A stretch of DNA of 64,000 nt. Source: Strongylocentrotus droebachiensis. Its lineage: Eukaryota > Echinodermata > Echinoidea > Camarodonta > Strongylocentrotidae. The position numbers were made by a program, and so were the translations under genes. This document shows, in pieces, positions 56,529 to 64,000 of this stretch (its first letter is position 1; each line of letters opens with the position of its first letter). The stretch spans positions 310,001 to 374,000 of the forward strand of contig JAVYIG010000598.1 in NCBI GenBank assembly GCA_035222895.1, written 5' to 3'. A model generated the notes under the pieces. That model worked only from the letters and a program-made list of their open reading frames with translations. It searched no databases and was not told where the DNA came from.

Positions 56529-58478
56529 CAAGAATGTAATTGATGAGGTTTCCATTTGAAGTTTTTACAAAATGTTGTTAAATGTGAAGGCTGACTGGAT
56601 ATGCGAATATCATTGGTCGAGCCGTTGTGTGTCACTGTCCTCTGACAAGACATGAAATAGCATTTGCCTCCCTCTGCCCAGGTGTAGATGAAGAATATTG
56701 GTAGGTGATAGGAAGAGATTTTTTGCATTCTGTGATAACTGGAATTAGTATCCTATTTAAATCGAGTTGGTATTGAAACACCATATTCACCTTTTGTCTC
56801 TACCTTATGAAGAAACCAATATCATTGTTTTCCAGATATAATAACCATTCTTTACATTACTGTGCAACAGATTGGCTTTTTGCATGTACTTTATAAAAAA
56901 AAAATTCTTCACATGAAATACATATTATATCCATGATGTACAGTGAATTATGCATACAAATAAAGGGTTATTTGCTAAATGGATCGGATTGTTAAGATGC
57001 TTGTGTGTGAAGGTGGTTTGTAAAATCGAAATTTTATCCTATGTAACACTAATAGTGTTTTTTTAGAATGTTGTAGAATTATTTGTCTATGTCACAACTA
57101 CACTGCAATATAAATGAAGCTAAATGGCTCTATTAAGAAATATATGCACTTACCGGTATCAATTTGCTTTAAAATTACCATGCAAAAACTAATAACACAC
57201 TCGTAATGAAAGTGATATGCAAGCTAGTTAGATTGTTAGCATTTACATAAGACAACTCGGTTTAAAACTGATTCAAATTGTTGTACAGACTATATCAGAG
57301 AAATATATTGAACATGTGTGAGAATTTTTCTATTACTTTTATTGGTTTGGTTTTTTGTTTAAATCATATTATTTTCGTATCATATTTTGTGAATACCATT
57401 AATACATACTGTAGTAGAAATGGCATAATTGTATTAGGCAAATTGTCACTTTTGGCATGCTCAAAGAAAATTGCACAAATTATGTAGTTGTAAGGAATGG
57501 AAGCGAAAGTAATGGTCAACAATATGCAATGTGATTAATTTACATCTAAATTATGATAATATGAATGTTATATGTTAATTATATAGATTAGTACTAACAG
57601 CTGCAAGATGTAAACAACAAATAAAAAGAGTGTATATATTAACTAGGTCAGGGTATCTTATTGTTTTATTGGTAACTCACCTTAATTAGAAGCCTTTTGT
57701 ACTGGACAACTCAGTCTACAACTCTGTGTTTAACTTTGTGTTTTCATAAATATGGTATAACATCACTGAAGTGGTCTCGTATTGAAGATAAGAAAAACTC
57801 AGAACTTTACTCATCATCTTTTGTGAGTTGATTTATGCTAAAGTAGTTTCGATTTGATACTTTGGAAATTCTTTGTATGTAATATTCTCTTATGGAGAAT
57901 GGTCAGTTTACACTCAAATTGCCAAGTTTTATTAAGTTTGTGGAGTTTACAACATAATTATTCAGGGCAGTTTAAGGTTAGTTAGAACAAATATGTATTT
58001 TCTGTAATTCTATGCAACAATATCCATAAACAGCAAATATTCAGAGCTTTGGAATTATCCATGGTGTGAGATTTGTAATTGTCAAATGTGTGCTTAAAGA
58101 ATGCATTTAGTATTGATTTCTTATACAATTCAATTTTTTGTTGTTTTAGTAGCTGCATAAAACAGTACAATAAGTAATACAAACTCGCATTCACTAACAG
58201 TAATGGTAGTGCTAATATAAAACAATGTATACACTCACTTAAGTTCAAAATTGTTCATCATGAATGTTATAGGATTTATATTTGAATGCAAACATGTGGA
58301 TATGTGCTTATCAATCAATTAAAGTCAACTTAAACACCGACTCAAGACCAGCTCAAAAGTTGAAAATGACATTTGTTTGGTGAAACTCTATCCACAATGG
58401 AAGAAAGTCCATTTTGAAATGCCTGTATTGTTTTTATGAGGCTGGTGGAGCAAGTTGCTTGTACCATCATATTGATAT
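56529..58478. other. Downstream region, no gene seen
   Basis: AT-rich sequence with an AATAAA at 56959. No supported open frame on either strand. Confidence 0.5.
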
Positions 58479-58770
58479 GTTATACGTCTCTAAACCATGA
58501 AGACAAATCACCTTCCTGAAGAGAATTAATTGCACATGTATAACCATTTTCATTGTAATGTGTACTCATACAAAAATAGATATGACCTCTTCACTATGGA
58601 GGTATCAAAATACAGTTGATAAGTTGTACGTCTCTAAACCATGAAGACAAATTACCGGTACCTTTCTGAAGAGAATTAATTGCACATGTATAAGTATTTT
58701 CCTTGTGATGGGTACTCATTCGAAAATAGATGACCTTTTCACTTTGGAGGTATTGAAATAAAGTTAGAAT
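58479..58770 (+). repeat. Two-copy tandem duplication, about 144-bp period
   Basis: Units start GTTATACGTCTCTAAACC at 58479 and GTTGTACGTCTCTAAACC at 58623, sharing AGAGAATTAATTGCACATG. Confidence 0.85.
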
Positions 58771-59493
58771 CGGTTTCACCATTGTCCTGTCTTGTGAAAA
58801 CCAGAAGGTCATTAACTCTTCAAGTTAATGTCCTTCCGGCTCTAAGTAGGTAATAGTTTGCCATGACTAGTTTCATGTATTAGAATGTAAAGATGCAGTA
58901 ATGAAAATGACCAAACTCAAGTACCAAGATATATATATCATTGAAATATCACACTGTTTCTATTTCTGTGCTTTGTTTATACTTCTCAACAATTGATATC
59001 ATGAACAGTACTTATAACAGTCATTCCATCTTAGTTTATCTTTTCTTTTTGTGTAATTGCTTTCTCTTGTTTATAGTGTTATTTATTATTGTTGTTTCTC
59101 TTGTTTTTTTGTATTTTTCTGTCTTTGTTTCTGATACTTTAAGTGTTTTGATCAATTGACAGCCCAGCTGACACCATGTAATACATGTATATCTGACCAA
59201 GCTCACAGCTGCTTTTTTTTCTCCACATTTATAGTATGTTTTATGTAAGTAAAAAATAAAATATTTGCTTTTCAAGCTTTAGCCAAACATTCTCCAAGTA
59301 TTAACAATCTTGGTGAAGGAAGCTGACGAAATAGAACATTTGTGCATTTAAAATGCATAAGATATGGTAATCATGATACTGCTATCTGTTGTTTATCATT
59401 CAGCAATCATGCAAGTGTTGATATAGAGTGTGCATTACCGATATTACATTATGCAGTCTTGGCTATGCATTTACGTAATTGTGCTATATTTTG

Positions 59494-59785
59494 GAGGTGT
59501 CGTGGTCTAGCAGATACGTCACTAGTCTGTACATCACATGGTTTGCAATTCAAGTCCCGTTGCGGTACTAATGTCATTTAACAAGACATTAATCTACATT
59601 TGCCACACTCGACCCAGGTGAGGTAAATGGGTACCTGGCAGGAATAAATTCCTTGAAATGTTAGAGGGCTATAATGGCATCTATACTAAAGACGTGGTAA
59701 TAATTGTGGAGCCCCAGAAGTGTCAAGTTTGACAGACATGAGCGCTATACAAGAACCCATTATTTGTATTATTATTATTATTATA
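59494..59785 (+). mobile_element. tRNA-derived SINE
   Basis: A tRNA-like head (GTGTCGTGGTCTAGCAG, an A box, and GCAATTCAAGTCCCGTTG, a B box) is followed by a body (CGACCCAGGTGAGGTAAATG, GGTACCTGGCAGGAA). It ends GAGCGCTATACAAGAACCC then an ATT microsatellite. This is the classic SINE layout. Confidence 0.85.
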
Positions 59786-61234
59786 ATCATTGTTATTATT
59801 ATTTTATACTCAAGAGAAATACAAATGAAATAGTTCTTAATTTTGCATGTTTATATAATTGGTAAAAAAATAATTTGCTAAATTGGTGATATTACTAAAC
59901 TAAAATGTAGTTGTTAGTGCATGTATACTTTTAAAAATAAAGTTCATATCACAAAAAGTAAAACTAACTTTACTGGCTTAGCATGAATAAAAAGAAAAAT
60001 GATCATAGCTCTTGAAATGACTGCATGTTAAAGAAACCACCCGAGGAGGAAATATAATATATTATTAGAAGCAAATGCTCTTATTGGATCATGCAAGCCA
60101 ACATAATTGTGAACTTTTCATATTAGGCCAGCAAAGTTCGGTGTGCTTTGTATGATACACAATATGATGTGTTTGTATTGAAAGGATTTTACTTTGTTTT
60201 AAGGATTATAAACTTGTCATCTATTTTACTATTTCTTACAATACTGTAAAATCAGTTTAGGTAAAAAAAAAAGGTAATGCTTAAACAACTCTTAGTTATA
60301 TAGATCAGTAGTGCAAAATTACCAGCAGTATAAATGTAGTATTATCATGCTAATATGAATAATGTGTGATACATGATTATGACAGAAATTGTACTACGAT
60401 CAAGAAAAAGTATCTATTTTTGCAAATGTTTTGTACTAAAAATAATCGGTGTTGCTTCTAACATTAACAATACAAGAGCACTTGAACTCTTATCCATACC
60501 GTATATATATAATTATATAGATATATTCAAGATGGAAATAAAGTTTATACAAATTTATTTTTGTTATATATGCAGTTTTTCTTACCCTTGCCACCCCCCC
60601 CCCCACACACACACACAGACACATTGATTAATAGCTTATCATATTAAGTCAATGAGTGCAGAGCACAATAACCGCCAATTTCTTTATAATTTGCTTATTT
60701 CCTTTAGAACAATGCAAACAGGTGTATCAAAATTTGAGTTTTTAAATCTGTAGGTGATTGACCATTTATTTTTGTCCATGAGTGGCTATCCTATGGGAGG
60801 CTATCGTGTAATAGAAATGCCCCTTTGTCTGTTTGTTTTTCATTGCAAACCTGTTTGGCAGTTTTTTTAAAGTCACTCCAAGCTAGTTATCCAAGACCTT
60901 ATATCTGTCTGTGATGATGATTTTCATTTACATGTATTCACATCTGTATATTCATTACATGATTACAAGTGACAAACTGGTACAGACCGAACCAGGAAAA
61001 AATGGATAAGCTTGGGGATTATTAATGCATGTGAGACCAACTTCTGATAGATGTCCATGTTCGAAAAAAAAAAAAAACTAAAGTAAACGTAGATAAAAAT
61101 TAGTCTTTGCCAATAAGTTCATGTGCCTTTGATTGTGATTCAAATGTTAGATTTGTTACAGGTATGTCACTTCATGGTGATGGGAATGTTGGTGAGTAGG
61201 GCAGTGATCAGGGATGGTGGTAATGATCGTGAGA
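59786..61234. other. Intergenic, no gene seen
   Basis: AT-rich sequence with a C run followed by ACAC repeats near 60594-60616. No coding signal. Confidence 0.5.
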
Positions 61235-61440
61235 TGATGATGATGATTATGGTAAGGGTGAAATTATGATGATGGTGATTATTTTTAAAATTGATTTAAA
61301 AAATATGATGGTGGCGACGATGATAATGATGATGGTAATGATAAAAACGTGATGATTGTATATTGGTGATAATGGTGATGATGATGATGATGATGGTATA
61401 TTGGTGATGATAACAATGATGGTGATAAGGATGATGGAGA
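61235..61440. repeat. GAT/GGT-rich trinucleotide microsatellite region
   Basis: Imperfect GATGAT and GGTGAT runs make long artificial open frames (Ser/His-rich on the minus strand). Confidence 0.85.
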
Positions 61441-61625
61441 TGGGTAAGGAAGGTGGTTAGGATAGAATACCAAGTTATGAGTCTTATCCGTCAATAAGGC
61501 CACTGTCCGCGGAGTTCGGAAGTCGGTGTGAATTATGAGGTGAAATATAGCGAGTATTTTCGTCGCGATGTTTACTAGTGAAAATGACCCTATACTATCG
61601 ATCGATCGTGATACGAATTGTGATA

Positions 61626-62157
61626 TACGGTGCATCCCAGGAAAAACGAAACCGAAAATTATCCCTGTTTTATCATAACTTAATCACAATTATAATTAAT
61701 AAATGACACATATTTGTAAAGCTTAGATCCTCCTCTAAATCTGATGCAACTGATATGATGCATATTTCACGCATAAGTGATTAAAATCAATTCGAAGAAA
61801 GGGTACCAAAAAGTCATTTGGCGGGCGATTTCCTGCCCTTTTATATGACACTAGAAGGAAAAATGAGCTAGGAATCACGAATTTCCGTTTGTTTAAAGTA
61901 ATGCTGGAATTTCCATAGTTTTATCAAACGAATTCGTTTTCACTGGGTTCATGCCATAGAAACAAGAATTGACAAAAGCCATGCATAGTTGAAGCGCTTT
62001 CGTTTATGGCTGATCGTCAACGAAACGGAGTTAAGTCTTTTGTCAATTTTGTTTGTTGCTGCGGGAGGCAGCTAGTGAAAATGAATTCGTTTGAAAAAAA
62101 TAAGTTATGATAAAACATCGATAATAATCGGTTTCGTTTTTTCTGGGACCCACTGTA
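61626..62157. mobile_element. TA-flanked inverted-repeat element, Tc1/mariner-like
   Basis: The left end TA|CGGTGCATCCCAG continues AAAAACGAAACCG; the right end CGGTTTCGTTTTTTCTGGG continues ACCCACTG|TA. ATCATAACTT and AAGTTATGAT are inverted next to them, and GAATTCGTTTTCACT pairs with AGTGAAAATGAATTC inside. No transposase. Confidence 0.78.
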
Positions 62158-62256
62158 TATAGTGTGATGCGGTAGTTCGTGACTCTTTAAACTCTGATTC
62201 AGAACTAGGTCAGTGAGTTCAACAAACTTTATTCGTCAACAAAACTGCGTGTCTGA

Positions 62257-62351
62257 CATTGTGACGTCATATCACAGGTGTATTGTACGCGCAAACCCTG
62301 TGTGCGCGCGCGAGCATCAAGTTCCTAAATTTCCTTTATGACGTCACAATG
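62257..62351. promoter_or_regulatory. Two facing CRE-like sites upstream of the small gene
   Basis: CATTGTGACGTCAT (62257-62270) and its exact reverse complement ATGACGTCACAATG (62338-62351) each contain the full CRE octamer TGACGTCA. A GCGCGCGCG stretch lies between. They are 219-313 bases before the ATG at 62570, a promoter-like distance. Factor binding is inferred. Confidence 0.5.
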
Positions 62352-62569
62352 ACATCCATTCCCCCTCCGTGTACAATTGCTTAGTTACATTAGTTTGCAT
62401 TACAAAATTATTCAAAAGGATATATGATATTTAATGGTGACCATCTTTCCATCTTTGGGAGCTGGTCGTAACACTAATAATTCGAAAGATGATATAAAGC
62501 ATTAACAACAACAAAAATATCTCCAACAAAAATATAAGGGTTCAGATAGCCAGCCTTTGCAAAAAGAAA

Positions 62570-62816
62570 ATGGAGAAGAAAACTTTTATGCTGGAGGATG
62601 CCGTAAATATCCGACCTCCCGACAAGAAAGGTTTACCCTCAGATGCCGAAAAACATTGGCATCCTTCGGTACGTATTCCACGTCATCACCTGGTAGGACG
62701 AGAGCAACAGCGAGTTTTTAAACGACTTTATGAAGGTTCTAAACAGATGTTGGGTTGTCCCTGGTGCAAGAAAGATGGATCTGCTCCAGCCCCGTCACAA
62801 GTTGCATGCCAGAACG
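62570..62816 (+). CDS. Small unrecognised gene, exon 1
   Basis: Eighty-two codons plus one base starting MEKKTFMLEDAVNIRPPD. It is hydrophilic and rich in Lys, Arg and His (HWHPSVRIPRHH, REQQRVFKRLYEG), then CPWCKKDG with a Cys-x-x-Cys pair (C63, C66). No signal peptide or membrane segment. It ends AAC G|GTAAG, phase 1, matching the acceptor at 63371. Codon use looks coding and unlike the flanks. I cannot name the family. Confidence 0.72.
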
Positions 62817-63371
62817 GTAAGACATTGATCTTGCGTTTAAGCTTTAATTAGTTACAGAGTTTCAAAGTGAATACGAAATAGATATTCTGTTTCAATATGT
62901 TAAAATCAAAATGTTTTCAGTCAAAGTGTCCGTTGTTGTTTCAATCATCATCGTTATAATATAATACATAGACTAGATAGTTCCTTGAAAAATATTCTCT
63001 TTAATAACACTGAAATTCATTAAATGTTGATTTGCAGGTAGTGCTTTCTGAAAACATTTCTTACACTCCTCCCAAAGTGCGTCGAAGAGGATCAACTTTC
63101 TGACAATATTTAAATGTTTTTAAAAATGAATGTTTATTTATGTCGTCCACTGTACATTCAATTTTATTCTTCGGAGGGCCTCTCGTATCATAATGTTTGA
63201 TTTGATGTTAATAATACCGTATGACTAACTGAATGAATGAATGAAGAAAGGAAGGAACGAACGAACGATGGAATGGATGAATGAAATAAACAAACTTTCT
63301 TGCAAAAGAGACCTATATTTGGACCGTCCCTATTTTTAATAATTCTTCTTATACATGAATTTTCATTCAAG

Positions 63372-63610
63372 CCAATAAAGCCAAAACGTCCACTACTCAA
63401 TGCTGTCGCCTCGACAACAAGTCACCCCATGAACATCGGCTTCAAGCTGCTATTCGTCCATTCTGCGATCACCGCATCGATGCTTGCCTCCCAGCTCGAC
63501 AAGCGGTTCGTTTGCCTTATCAACCCGACTTTCTCATGCAGACCATCCAGAAGGATGCCGATAAGAACGCGAGGATACAAGCTCCATTATCAACCGTCAT
63601 CGTCATGTGA
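63372..63610 (+). CDS. Small unrecognised gene, exon 2 (3' end uncertain)
   Basis: In the phase set by exon 1 it reads ANKAKTSTTQCCRLDNKSPH and ends VIVM followed by TGA at 63608-63610, giving 161 residues in total. CC (93-94), C114 and C121 with several His residues could suggest metal binding, unproven. A strong donor-like GTGAGT overlaps the stop (63607 onward), so the exon may instead be spliced to sequence beyond the window. A 141-codon frame in another phase is rejected because it lacks continuity with exon 1. Confidence 0.6.
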
Positions 63611-63803
63611 GTCAACGTCGCCGTGGTATCTCTATGAGCCTCCGTCGTTTCATGTAGTTTCATGCTGTGTCCAATATAGTGACATAGCACATGTGCAGTC
63701 ATCATGTAATTGGGGAGGAGCATAGGTCACGTGTGTAGTATAGATGAAATTAAAGGGAGCAGATCGATTGATCGTAATAAGTACTCTCCTCCTCACGGTT
63801 TTT

Positions 63804-63806
<3 letters not shown>

Positions 63807-63841
<35 letters not shown>
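63807..63841. repeat. (CT)n microsatellite
   Basis: An uninterrupted CT run followed by a looser pyrimidine tract to about 63890. Confidence 0.95.
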
Positions 63842-63842
<1 letters not shown>

Positions 63843-64000
63843 TTTCTCTCTTTCTTCGGTCCCTCTTTCTCATTCTCTCTATTCTTTCTTGCAATGATTA
63901 GATCCTCGACTTATACAATTATATTAGGCTTTAATACAGTATACCTACGCCATGCAAAGAAAGTCTTGACTCTCATCATAATCATGTCATCCTCGTCGTC

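Noticed and set aside
61285..61635. Ser/His-rich minus-strand open frame
   Set aside because: It is produced by the GAT trinucleotide microsatellite.
63300..63725. 141-codon + strand open frame
   Set aside because: It is in a different phase from exon 2 of the small gene. The phase set by exon 1 gives a better-balanced protein, and this frame continues through sequence with no splice or family support.

Overview
The window is AT-rich, intron-rich animal DNA packed with small inverted-repeat transposons and G/C homopolymers. A multi-exon Na+/H+ exchanger, a DIRS1-like retrotransposon, tRNA-derived SINEs ending in ATT repeats, and a repeat with TATGCCTCC ends together suggest a marine invertebrate deuterostome. 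A sea urchin-like echinoderm is my best guess, but the species is inferred, not shown.

One gene dominates. A plasma-membrane Na+/H+ exchanger (SLC9A family, NHE2/NHE3-like) runs on the + strand from 736 to 55745. I place 14 coding exons: two alternative first exons (1a at 736-1006, 1b at 11159-11384) and twelve shared exons from 30584 to 55745. Every junction has GT/AG and matching phase. The models give 815 codons (1a) and 800 codons (1b) plus a stop. Both first exons encode a signal peptide, a short acidic ectodomain with one cysteine, and the first membrane segment. They look like diverged duplicates, so the gene probably has two promoters about 10 kb apart. Exons 2-7 encode the transporter core; exons 8-13 encode a long cytoplasmic tail ending in ETGF.

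The introns hold most of the other content. Between 11.8 and 14.1 kb, two nearly identical 227-bp direct repeats bracket a GC-rich block. At 15.5-16.7 kb a hAT-like element sits inside a TATGCCTCC element. At 18.4-26.1 kb a 7.7-kb transposon with perfect 15-bp ends and an 8-bp target duplication contains a complete-looking but coding-dead DIRS1-like retrotransposon (19980-25916). Around exon 2 there are partial copies of both its acceptor and its donor. From 32 kb on the introns carry at least three classes of short inverted-repeat element: TTAA-flanked with AGG...CCT ends, GGGCC/TTTCACAAAG-ended, and TA-flanked.

Downstream of the exchanger lie repeats, a SINE and microsatellites. A small second + strand gene (62570 to about 63610, two exons, 161 residues as modelled) follows two facing CRE-like TGACGTCA sites. 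I do not recognise its family.
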